From Desulfobulbaceae bacterium BRH_c16a (GTDB lineage Bacteria; Desulfobacterota; Desulfobulbia; Desulfobulbales; Desulfocapsaceae), in NCBI GenBank assembly GCA_000961725.1, contig LADS01000058.1:230084-294083 (forward strand): DNA of 64,000 bases, in the 5' to 3' direction. Every line of letters starts with the position of its first letter. Position 1 is the first letter of the stretch. This document shows positions 1 to 7,292 of the stretch, piece after piece. The notes under the pieces were generated by a model, which worked only from the letters and a program-made list of their open reading frames with translations, did no database searches and had not been told where the DNA came from. A program made the position numbers and the translations under genes.

Positions 1-1
1 T

Positions 2-1117
2 GGCCTTATCCATAGCGATATTCCCTGTGTTACCGCCGGAGTGTTTACCACCAGTCAGGTGAAAGCGGCGCCGGTGCTTCTTGACAAAGACCGGCTGAAA
101 GGCGGTTACGCCCAGGCAATCCTGGTGAACAGCGGATGCGCCAACGCCTGTACCGGCGAGAAAGGTATGGAGGCGGCGCGGGTAACAAGCGCTCTGCTCT
201 CCATGTCGCTGGGCATCCCCGAAACGATGATCCAGCTTGCCTCAACCGGGGTGATCGGCGAGCAGTTGAATCTCCAGGCTTTTGAGAATGGCATTCCAAA
301 ACTGGTCGAGGGTCTTTCGCCGGATAATTTCGAACTCGTTGCCAAGGCGATCATGACCACCGACACCGTTCAGAAAATCGCGCAACGCACGGTGAAGATC
401 GGCGACAAGGAGATCAAACTCCTCGGGATGGCCAAAGGGGCGGGGATGATCATGCCCAATATGGCGACGATGCTGGCTTTTGTCATTACCGATGCGCGGA
501 TCGTTTTCCCGGAACTGCATAAATCGCTCAGTCACGGGGTTGCCAGGACCTTTAACAGGATAACCATCGATGGCGATACCAGCACCAATGACATGGTTCT
601 GGTCATGGCCAACGGCATCGCGGAAAACAGGTGGATCGACGGAGATTCTGCAGAGGACCGGAAGGTCTTTCAGGATGCATTGGAACAGCTGTTGATGGAT
701 CTGGCCCTGCAGATTGTCGGTGACGGCGAAGGGGCGACCAAAACCATTACGATCAAGGTATGCGGGGCTAAAGAAGAAGACGAAGCCGAGCAGATTGCCC
801 GAACTGTCGCCACCTCGAATCTGGTGAAAACAGCCTTTTTCGGCGAAGACGCCAACTGGGGACGAATCATGGCGGCGATGGGCAGATCGGGGGTGAAATT
901 TTCGCCTGACCGGGTCGATATCGCTTTCGGCGATGCGGCAATCGTCAAGAAAGGTCTGGGGCTCGGCAAGGAAGCGGAAAAGGCCGCGACTCTGGTCCTG
1001 AAGGAGAAAAGCTTCACGGTCTGCATCGATCTCAATGACGGGAAAGCATGTGCGGAGGTATTTACCTGCGATTTTTCCATTGATTATGTCAAGATCAATG
1101 CCGATTACCGATCCTAG
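2..1117 (+). CDS. argJ: Bifunctional ornithine acetyltransferase / N-acetylglutamate synthase, 5'-truncated
   Basis: The reading frame is already open at base 2 and runs off the left edge, so the N terminus is missing; the GTG at 41 is an internal Val codon. ArgJ moves the acetyl group from N-acetylornithine to glutamate in the cyclic arginine pathway. The autoproteolysis segment K-G-A-G-M-I-x-P-N-M-A-T-M-L is present; its Thr (ACG at 467-469) becomes the N-terminal nucleophile of the beta chain. The C terminus I-N-A-D-Y-R-S matches the usual ArgJ end, so the 3' end is complete. A hairpin terminator follows at 1152. Confidence 0.96.
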   Translation, partial: GLIHSDIPCVTAGVFTTSQVKAAPVLLDKDRLKGGYAQAILVNSGCANACTGEKGMEAARVTSALLSMSLGIPETMIQLASTGVIGEQLNLQAFENGIPKLVEGLSPDNFELVAKAIMTTDTVQKIAQRTVKIGDKEIKLLGMAKGAGMIMPNMATMLAFVITDARIVFPELHKSLSHGVARTFNRITIDGDTSTNDMVLVMANGIAENRWIDGDSAEDRKVFQDALEQLLMDLALQIVGDGEGATKTITIKVCGAKEEDEAEQIARTVATSNLVKTAFFGEDANWGRIMAAMGRSGVKFSPDRVDIAFGDAAIVKKGLGLGKEAEKAATLVLKEKSFTVCIDLNDGKACAEVFTCDFSIDYVKINADYRS

Positions 1118-1151
1118 CTCAATAGAGCATCAGTCGATGTAATGATTACAG

Positions 1152-1180
1152 AAGCCAGCGTACATGCTGGCTTTGTTGTT
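1152..1180 (+). terminator. Rho-independent-like terminator after argJ
   Basis: Perfect 8-bp stem AAGCCAGC / GCTGGCTT (1152-1159 and 1166-1173) with a 6-nt loop, followed by a T-rich TGTTGTTGT tract. It lies 35 nt after the argJ stop and before the toxin-antitoxin promoter. Confidence 0.75.
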
Positions 1181-1215
1181 GTATCATCTTCTTGGTAGTC
1201 GTTAATCGCTCAGGT

Positions 1216-1269
1216 TTGCAACATGTGATCCGATGTTGTATAATACATGTAAGATATGTATTACAACAT
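1216..1269 (+). promoter_or_regulatory. Promoter and overlapping operator of the relBE-type operon
   Basis: Near-consensus sigma-70 promoter: TTGCAA at 1216-1221, 17-nt spacer, TATAAT at 1239-1244. An inverted repeat overlaps the -10: ATGTTGTATAATACAT (1233-1248) against ATGTATTACAACAT (1256-1269), which match apart from a 2-nt indel. This is the expected layout for autorepression by a ribbon-helix-helix antitoxin, alone or with its toxin. Confidence 0.75.
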
Positions 1270-1281
1270 TGGAGGAGAATT

Positions 1282-1506
1282 ATGTTATCAGTGAGATTGC
1301 CGGACGATATCGACCAAAGACTCAGCCATCTGGCTAAAGTCACAAACAGGCCCAAAAGTTATTATGTCCGTGAAGCGATCGAAAGATCACTGGAAGATAT
1401 TGAAGATGCATATCTTGCCGAATCGGCGTATGAAAGCTTCCTGAAGAAAGGGGAGAAAGCGGTATCTCTGGACGAACTGGAGGGAAGTCTTGGCCTGGAT
1501 GATTGA
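1282..1506 (+). CDS. RelB-family ribbon-helix-helix antitoxin
   Basis: 74 residues. The ATG at 1282 is preceded by GGAGGAG at good spacing, so I prefer it to the upstream GTG. The N terminus (M-L-S-V-R-L-P-D-D-I) is a typical RHH beta strand followed by helix 1 and the S-Y-Y-V-R-E-A-I helix of the DNA-binding fold. The acidic C terminus would wrap the toxin. The coding end overlaps the toxin start, giving a translationally coupled pair. Expected role: neutralise the downstream RelE-like toxin and repress the operon through the palindrome upstream. Confidence 0.88.
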   Translation: MLSVRLPDDIDQRLSHLAKVTNRPKSYYVREAIERSLEDIEDAYLAESAYESFLKKGEKAVSLDELEGSLGLDD

Positions 1507-1750
1507 GTTTACGGCGGATGCTGCAAAACAGTTGGAAAAAATCGGCAAGGAGAATGCAAGGGGAATACGAACATTTTTGCGGGAACGAGTGATGCAGGAC
1601 CCCAGACAACATGGGAAAATGCTGAAAGGTTCTCAGAGAGAATTCTGGAGATATAGAGTTGGAGATTTCAGAATCCTTGCTCATATCGAAGAGAACAGGT
1701 TCGTGGTCTTAGTGGTCAAGCTGGGACATCCTAAAGAAATCTACAGATGA
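1490..1750 (+). CDS. RelE/ParE-family toxin
   Basis: 86 residues from a TTG start (1490) that yields M-A-W-M-I-E-F, the usual RelE-subfamily N terminus, with GGAGGG 5 nt upstream; ATG 1499 is the alternative. The family pattern is clear: D-P-R-Q-x-G-K-x-L-K-G, then W-R-Y-R-V-G-D-F-R-I and a C-terminal V-K-L-G-H-P-K-E-I-Y. RelE-type toxins of this subgroup are mostly mRNA interferases; ParE-type members poison gyrase, and sequence alone does not decide. Overlaps the antitoxin gene by 17 nt. Confidence 0.88.
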   Translation: MAWMIEFTADAAKQLEKIGKENARGIRTFLRERVMQDPRQHGKMLKGSQREFWRYRVGDFRILAHIEENRFVVLVVKLGHPKEIYR

Positions 1751-1766
1751 AGCAGAGGATCGTCAA

Positions 1767-2264
1767 TTGAAGAGACTGTTCATTATTCGTCATGCCAAGT
1801 CGAGCTGGTCCGAGCCCGGTCGGGATGATTTTGACCGCCCGCTCGGCAAGCGGGGCAAAAAGGATGGACCGGAGATGGCCAAAAGACTCGGCGATGCCGG
1901 TATTCATCCCGATCTCATCGTTGCCAGCCCTGCCAAAAGGGCAAAAAAGACAGCGCAATTCATGGCTGACGGCACGGGTTACGATCCGGAAGCCATCCGG
2001 TACGACGACGATTTGTATTTAGGTACCATTTCCTACCATCTGCAGCTGCTGGCAACGCTCTTTATCCAGGTCGATACGCTTTTTCTGGTCGGACACAACG
2101 ACACCCTGACCAGGCTGGCAGAACACCTGAGCGGAAAAAATATCGGCAATGTGCCGACCTGCGGCATCGTCGCCCTGGAGTATGCGGATGAGCCGGGTTT
2201 TACGGCAACCGCCGGAACGGGAAGGCTACTTTTTTTCTGGTTTCCCAAAGACGGGGAGAAGTGA
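1767..2264 (+). CDS. sixA: SixA-like phosphohistidine phosphatase (histidine phosphatase superfamily)
   Basis: 165 residues from a TTG start with AGAGGAT just upstream. The catalytic R-H motif sits at R8-H9 (L-F-I-I-R-H-A-K-S) and the second active-site His at about residue 110 (L-V-G-H-N-D). The short length and the S-P-A-K-R-A-x-x-T-A segment fit the SixA branch, which dephosphorylates phosphohistidine on phosphotransfer proteins, rather than phosphoglycerate mutase. It starts 16 nt after the toxin stop but is unlikely to be functionally tied to it. Substrate unknown. Confidence 0.85.
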   Translation: MKRLFIIRHAKSSWSEPGRDDFDRPLGKRGKKDGPEMAKRLGDAGIHPDLIVASPAKRAKKTAQFMADGTGYDPEAIRYDDDLYLGTISYHLQLLATLFIQVDTLFLVGHNDTLTRLAEHLSGKNIGNVPTCGIVALEYADEPGFTATAGTGRLLFFWFPKDGEK

Positions 2265-2329
2265 GAGAGGGCAGTGCATAAAAGATCGGTAGCAAGCGTG
2301 TGGCAGCAAGATGTCGGCAGGTTGCAGCA

Positions 2330-2536
2330 ATGATGACGGGAATTCCGAATTGTTTACAGTGTATTAACTACTTTATTACCCATGACCCGGCGAGGCCTTA
2401 TGGCTGCAGGGCTTTGGGCTTCAAATGTAAAACCAATCCGGCACGGCTTGTCTACGAGTCTTCAGGAATGCAATGTCAGCTGTATTCCCCCAAGAAACGG
2501 CGTGGCGGTGGGACCGGTTCATCCAGAGTGGCATAA
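2330..2536 (+). CDS. Small conserved-looking Cys-rich protein
   Basis: 68 residues from ATG 2330 (ATG 2333 and GTG 2300 also possible; no strong ribosome site). The core is N-C-x2-C-x-Y-F, then H-D-P-x-x-P-Y-G-C and S-S-G-M-Q-C. Cysteines are at 8, 11, 26, 33 and 49. The compact Cys and Gly-Phe pattern suggests a real metal-binding micro-domain. I recall similar small proteins in Deltaproteobacteria under unreliable names, so I assign no function. The basic Gly-rich C-terminal tail may be unstructured. Confidence 0.6.
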   Translation: MMTGIPNCLQCINYFITHDPARPYGCRALGFKCKTNPARLVYESSGMQCQLYSPKKRRGGGTGSSRVA

Positions 2537-2557
2537 GCCGACTTCAACTCCTTCTCT

Positions 2558-3532
2558 ATGATCGCACACTATATCCAGCAGACAAAAGTCAGGCTGAAGA
2601 GCATGGCGGATTCTCTCGTTCGCGAGACCTGGCTTACCAGCTGGGAGTTGATCCGAATTACCATCCCCGTCACCATCGCCACCAAGATTCTCGAGGAACT
2701 CGGCCTCATCAACACTCTCAGTGTGATTCTTGAGCCGGTGATGTCCTTGATCGGTCTTCCCGGTCCCCTTGGTCTGGTTTGGGCCACGGCGATGCTGACC
2801 AATATGTATGGCGGCATTGCGGTTTTTGCCGCCTTGGCGCCCGGCCTCGATTTGACCGGTGCCCAGGTAACCGTGCTGTGTTCGGCAATGCTCATCGCCC
2901 ACTCTCTGCCGATCGAACTGAGCGTCAGCAAGCGGGCCGGGGCCGCCGTAATGCCGATTGCCCTCATTCGGCTGATCGGCGCCGTGGTGTATGCGTATAT
3001 CCTCAATACAATCTGTCTGGTTTTTTCTCTCTGGCAGGATCCGGCTGTGCTCTTGTTCAAGGCCACCGCAGAGGCGGGCGACCTTTTGCAGTGGGCGCTC
3101 GATCAATTGCAGAACTTGGGCATGATAGTTTTCATCATATTCTGTATAGTAGTCTGCATGCGGCTTTTACGGGTATTCGGCGTCCTCGACCTGCTGGAAA
3201 AGGTACTGGCCCCGGTTCTGCCTGTTTTCGGCATGGGAAGACAGGCGGCACCGATTACAGTGGTCGGCATGATCATGGGGATCGGCTATGGCGGGGCTTT
3301 GATTATCAGAGAAACCAGTACCGGCAAATTGAACAAGGACGAAGTCTTTAATTCCATGGCCCTGATGGGGCTTTGTCACGGGCTGGTGGAAGATACCTTG
3401 ATAATGGCGGCGATCGGCGGGAAGTTCGGCGGGATCCTCTGGGGCCGGATCGTCTTTTCCCTGATCGTCACCTACCTGCTGGTCAGAATGCTTCGCAGCC
3501 TGGCCGACAGGAGAATCCGCCGGCAGGCTTAA
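2558..3532 (+). CDS. Nucleoside-recognition (Gate) domain membrane protein
   Basis: Up to 324 residues; ATG 2558 and ATG 2603 are both possible and neither has a strong ribosome site. The protein is a polytopic inner-membrane protein with about eight hydrophobic segments. It carries two Gate-like halves: around residues 35-150 (T-I-P-V-T-I-A-T-K-I-L, then A-H-S-L-P-I-E) and 195-310 (G-M-I-M-G-I-G-Y-G-G, then C-H-G-L-V-E-D-T). Such proteins are predicted transporters related to nucleoside carriers and spore maturation proteins SpmA/B; the substrate is unknown. Followed closely by avtA. Confidence 0.75.
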   Translation: MIAHYIQQTKVRLKSMADSLVRETWLTSWELIRITIPVTIATKILEELGLINTLSVILEPVMSLIGLPGPLGLVWATAMLTNMYGGIAVFAALAPGLDLTGAQVTVLCSAMLIAHSLPIELSVSKRAGAAVMPIALIRLIGAVVYAYILNTICLVFSLWQDPAVLLFKATAEAGDLLQWALDQLQNLGMIVFIIFCIVVCMRLLRVFGVLDLLEKVLAPVLPVFGMGRQAAPITVVGMIMGIGYGGALIIRETSTGKLNKDEVFNSMALMGLCHGLVEDTLIMAAIGGKFGGILWGRIVFSLIVTYLLVRMLRSLADRRIRRQA

Positions 3533-3562
3533 TATTTAATAACTCCTCTTTTGCAATATTTT

Positions 3563-4828
3563 ATGGAATTTACACGATTCGGTCAAAAAATGACCTGTAA
3601 TGCCGGTATCCTCTCGCTGATGGACGATCTGGGCAAAGCCTCGGTCCGCAGCGACCGGCCGATGATCATGATGGGTGGCGGCAATCCGGGACAGGTGCCG
3701 GAATTTCAGGAGATCATGCGCCGGCAGCTCCTGGCGATATGCGAGGACCCTCCGGTTTTTCACCAGCTTATCGGCGGCTATGCGCCGCCTCAGGGAGAAA
3801 AGACCTTTGTCGAGGGGCTGGCCGCGCTGTTGCAGAAAGAACAGGGCTGGGATGTCGGGCCGGAAAATATCTGTCTGACCAATGGCAGTCAGACCGCCTT
3901 TTTCATGCTGTTTAATCTTTTTGCCGGCATTCTGCCCGATGGCAGGGAAAAGAAGATATGCCTGCCCATGGCTCCGGAGTACATCGGATATGCGGATCTT
4001 GGCCTCACCGACGGTCTGTTTGTCACGACCAGGCCGGATATTGAGCTCCTTGACGGCGGTCTCTTTAAATATCATATAGACTTCGAAAAGCTGGAGGTCG
4101 GCGAAGACATCGGCGCAATCTGCATCTCGCGGCCGACCAATCCCACCGGCAATGTGGTGACCGATGCGGAGCTGGCAAGGCTTATCGAACTTGCGGCCGG
4201 CAGGCGGATTCCACTCATTATCGACAGCGCCTACGGTTTGCCTTTTCCCGGCATGATCTATTGTGAAGCAAAGCCTGTCTGGAACGACAATCTGATTGTC
4301 TGTCTGTCTCTCTCGAAACTGGGATTGCCGGCGGTACGAACCGGTATTGTCGTTGCCCGGAAAGAGGTGGTGCAGGCGATCACCGGCATGAATGCCATCA
4401 TGTCGCTTACACCGAACAGTTTCGGCGCGATGCTGGCGAGGCATCTTGTGGTAAACGAGGAGATAATCGGTCTGAGCAGGGATCTGATTCAACCCTTCTA
4501 CCAGACAAAAATGGAGAAGGCCGTGGCGGTGGTACGCGAGCAATTCGCCGGAATTCCCTGCCGCATCCATAAACCGGAAGGGGCGATGTTTCTCTGGTTG
4601 TGGTTTGAAGGGCTGCCGATAACCAGTCTCGAGCTCTACCGCCTGCTGAAAGAAAATGGAGTGCTGGTAGTTTCCGGCCACTATTTTTTCCCGGGTCTTG
4701 ACGGTGACTGGAAGCATAAGGACGAGTGTATCAGGGTTACCTACTCGCAGGGGGATGAGGATGTTCGTCGCGGGCTGGAGATCATTGCCGGGGTCGTGCG
4801 GCGCATCTATAATCTGAGTGGTGAATAA
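3563..4828 (+). CDS. avtA: Valine-pyruvate aminotransferase (AvtA)
   Basis: 421 residues. ATG 3563 gives M-E-F-T-R-F-G, which aligns with known AvtA N termini better than the TTG at 3551. It is a fold-type I PLP enzyme: N193 in R-P-T-N-P-T-G-N, D221 in I-I-D-S-A-Y-G, and the Schiff-base Lys K252 in S-L-S-K-L-G-L-P. The segment H-K-P-E-G-A-M-F-L-W-L-W-F is characteristic of AvtA. Reaction: L-valine + pyruvate to 2-oxoisovalerate + L-alanine, linking alanine and branched-chain amino acid pools. Confidence 0.93.
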   Translation: MEFTRFGQKMTCNAGILSLMDDLGKASVRSDRPMIMMGGGNPGQVPEFQEIMRRQLLAICEDPPVFHQLIGGYAPPQGEKTFVEGLAALLQKEQGWDVGPENICLTNGSQTAFFMLFNLFAGILPDGREKKICLPMAPEYIGYADLGLTDGLFVTTRPDIELLDGGLFKYHIDFEKLEVGEDIGAICISRPTNPTGNVVTDAELARLIELAAGRRIPLIIDSAYGLPFPGMIYCEAKPVWNDNLIVCLSLSKLGLPAVRTGIVVARKEVVQAITGMNAIMSLTPNSFGAMLARHLVVNEEIIGLSRDLIQPFYQTKMEKAVAVVREQFAGIPCRIHKPEGAMFLWLWFEGLPITSLELYRLLKENGVLVVSGHYFFPGLDGDWKHKDECIRVTYSQGDEDVRRGLEIIAGVVRRIYNLSGE

Positions 4829-4858
4829 AACCTTTTTTGCCATTGACGGAGAGGATCA

Positions 4859-6736
4859 TTGAGGAAAAAAACGAGTTTCTATTGCCTGGTATTGTTTTTT
4901 CTGCTGAACACGGTGCCTGTCACAGCATGGGCCGAATGTCTCAAGGGCGACTGCCGTGAGGGCAACGGGGTGCTTGTCTCCAAAAACGGCCGCTATGAGG
5001 GGGAGTTTAAAAAGGGTCTCCCCGATGGCAAAGGTACCCTGAGTTCTCCTGACGGCTTGAAATATACCGGCCAGTTCAAGGACGGCAAGTTCCACGGCAC
5101 CGGACAGCTTAAAAGTCCGGACGGGAGAAAGTTCGTCGGCGAATTCAAGAATAATGTCATCCATGGCCAAGGCATCCTGACCCTGACCGACGGATCTCTC
5201 TATAACGGCGAGCTGAGCTTCGGACGTTTTCATGGCAAAGGCGTCCTTTTCTATGCCGATGGCCGTGAGTATCAGGGGGATTTTCGCAATGACATCATCG
5301 AAGGGCAAGGGAAACTGATCTATGCCGATGGTACCTGGTTCGAAGGTACGTTCCGAAACGGTCAGCCTGACGGCAAAGGAGTCAGGAAATACCTCGATGG
5401 TTCAAGTTATTCCGGGGAATATCGTGGGGAGCATCGCCATGGTTACGGGGTTATTGAGTCCGCAAAGGGCGAACACTATGAGGGGATGTTTGTCGATGAT
5501 GCCTATTCCGGCCAGGGAACTTTGCAATACAAAGACGGTCGAGTGTATAAAGGAGAGTTTAAAGCGGGGCTCAGCCACGGACGCGGCGAGCTTCTGTATC
5601 CCGACGGCTCGCGGTACGAGGGAGGGTTTGTCGATGGCCTTCCCGAGGGCCAGGGGGTCCGGGAGTATCCCGACGGCACGGTGTACCGTGGAGAGCTGGT
5701 AAAAGGCAAGAGGAGTGGTCCCGGCGAATTGCTATATCCCGATGGTTCCTTTTATAAGGGCGAATTCAGGGACAACAAGATGCATGGCAAGGGGACGATT
5801 GTCTATAACGACGGCAAGACCTTTTCCGGCGATTTTGTCAACGGCCAGCCGCAGATGCCGAAGACGATTGAGAAGATAGTGGTGAGTGGCGAGAAGAAAG
5901 TGAAAGACGAAAAGACTGATGCCAGGAAACCTGTTGCCGAAAAACCCGTCGAGAAACCTGTCGAGAAAACCGTTGCCAAGAAACCCGTTGCCGAAAAACC
6001 TGTTGTCGAAAAACCGGTGGTCGAAAAAAGTGTTCCAGTTGCCAAAGCCGAGGTGAAACCGAAAGAGAAACCGCCGGTGCCCGCCAAACAACCGGAACCG
6101 GTTGCGCCGTCTCCCCGTTTCGTCGTCAAAAACGGCGTGGTTCACGATGGAGAAAGAGGGGGAGCGCTGAATGGCAGCGGTCAGATCGTTTACCCTGACG
6201 GCCGTGAGTATAAAGGGCAGTTCTCCGGAGGGCTGATGGATGGTCGCGGGGAGCTCAATTTTGCCAATGGCGATAGCTATGCCGGTGAAATGGCAAAAGG
6301 TTTGATACATGGTTATGGAACCTATCGTCACAATGACGGCAGGGAGTATAAGGGGGATTTCCGCCTGGGGAAAAAACATGGCAGCGGCATATTCAGCTAT
6401 CCGGACGCGACCCGGTATGCGGGCGAATTCAAAGATGATCTCTTTGCCGGTCGCGGGGAGTATTTTTTTGCGGACGGCAGCCGCTACAAAGGCGATTTCG
6501 CCAACGGCAGTTTCAACGGAGAAGGGGAACTGGTCTACGCCAATGGCAGTATTTACGATGGTGAATTTAGCGACGACCTGCCCCATGGCGAAGGAGTCCT
6601 CACCTCGACGGATGGGAGCAGGTACGAAGGGAAATTTCAATTCGGCCGTCGGGAGGGGCAGGGGCGCCTGGTCCGCAGCGATGGGCTTGTTTTTGAAGGT
6701 GTTTTTGAGAATGACAAACTGGTAGAGAAGAACTGA
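4859..6736 (+). CDS. Secreted MORN-repeat protein with two repeat arrays
   Basis: 625 residues from TTG 4859, with GGAGAGGAT 4 nt upstream. A clear signal peptide ends at A-W-A|E (about residue 25). Two MORN arrays follow, of 23-residue Y-x-G-x-F-x-x-G-x-x-x-G-x-G-x-x-x-x-x-D-G units: about 13 repeats (residues 45-340) and about 8 (425-620). Between them is an 80-residue linker rich in repeated E-K-P-V units, probably extended and periplasmic. MORN arrays form long beta sheets used in scaffolding and membrane or protein binding. No enzymatic domain is visible; function unknown. Confidence 0.85.
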   Translation: MRKKTSFYCLVLFFLLNTVPVTAWAECLKGDCREGNGVLVSKNGRYEGEFKKGLPDGKGTLSSPDGLKYTGQFKDGKFHGTGQLKSPDGRKFVGEFKNNVIHGQGILTLTDGSLYNGELSFGRFHGKGVLFYADGREYQGDFRNDIIEGQGKLIYADGTWFEGTFRNGQPDGKGVRKYLDGSSYSGEYRGEHRHGYGVIESAKGEHYEGMFVDDAYSGQGTLQYKDGRVYKGEFKAGLSHGRGELLYPDGSRYEGGFVDGLPEGQGVREYPDGTVYRGELVKGKRSGPGELLYPDGSFYKGEFRDNKMHGKGTIVYNDGKTFSGDFVNGQPQMPKTIEKIVVSGEKKVKDEKTDARKPVAEKPVEKPVEKTVAKKPVAEKPVVEKPVVEKSVPVAKAEVKPKEKPPVPAKQPEPVAPSPRFVVKNGVVHDGERGGALNGSGQIVYPDGREYKGQFSGGLMDGRGELNFANGDSYAGEMAKGLIHGYGTYRHNDGREYKGDFRLGKKHGSGIFSYPDATRYAGEFKDDLFAGRGEYFFADGSRYKGDFANGSFNGEGELVYANGSIYDGEFSDDLPHGEGVLTSTDGSRYEGKFQFGRREGQGRLVRSDGLVFEGVFENDKLVEKN

Positions 6737-6788
6737 GCCGTTGCAGAGCGGAAAACTGCCGGGATATAAACAAGGTGAAAAGGAAAAA

Positions 6789-7229
6789 ATGCGTTGGAGC
6801 TATAAGACAGTACATTATGAAATGAAAAAAGAGGGGCTGCTGGGCAGCGCCTTCCTCGATGAATCGGAGGTGGAACTCTCTTTGAATGAATATGGCAAGG
6901 CCGGCTGGGAGCTTGTTTCCATCCTTGAAACCCATGACGGGCTGATCGCGGTTTTCAAGCAGCCGCTGAGTCTTGGCAGTCGTTCGCTTCGGCTTCATGG
7001 CGAAGAATTTGAAGACCGGGTTCTTCCTTCAAGGCCTGAAAAGAGCAGAAGAGAGATCCCGGAATCGAGGGTGAAGCCGGTAATCGAGGAGGTCGATCAG
7101 GAACTTGTACCTGTCGATGAATACGAAGTCATTGAGGAAGAGCCTGAAATCGAAGAAAAGACAGTGCCGTCTAAGCCTGAGCAGTCCAAGGTGTCTTCAA
7201 ACGATGTCGGAGCAATTCGAATCGAGTAG
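6789..7229 (+). CDS. DUF4177-type small protein with acidic tail
   Basis: 146 residues from ATG 6789 (M-R-W-S-Y-K-T-V-H-Y), preceded by an AAGG(N)AAGGA-like site; a longer TTG start at 6741 is less likely. The first 65 residues match the DUF4177 pattern: W-x-Y-K-x-V, a glycine-rich middle, then L-N-E-Y-G-K-A-G-W-E-L-V-S and an ending beta strand. The remaining 80 residues are charged, Glu/Lys/Pro-rich and probably disordered. Function unknown. Starts 52 nt after the MORN gene and is probably co-transcribed with it. Confidence 0.72.
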   Translation: MRWSYKTVHYEMKKEGLLGSAFLDESEVELSLNEYGKAGWELVSILETHDGLIAVFKQPLSLGSRSLRLHGEEFEDRVLPSRPEKSRREIPESRVKPVIEEVDQELVPVDEYEVIEEEPEIEEKTVPSKPEQSKVSSNDVGAIRIE

Positions 7230-7236
7230 TCTCGGG

Positions 7237-7272
7237 AAAGAGTATCCGGGGGTGAAACCGGATACTCTTTTC
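7237..7272. terminator. Bidirectional terminator between convergent genes
   Basis: 10-bp perfect stem GAGTATCCGG / CCGGATACTC (7240-7249 and 7258-7267), flanked by AAA on one side and TTTTC on the other. It can stop transcription from the plus-strand gene ending at 7229 and from feoB, which ends on the minus strand at 7293. Confidence 0.85.
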
Positions 7273-7292
7273 AAGGCATTGCCGCCTGTCTC

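Noticed and set aside
3536..4843. 435-codon minus-strand ORF opposite avtA
   Set aside because: Antisense shadow of a strongly supported aminotransferase; no family motif or ribosome site.
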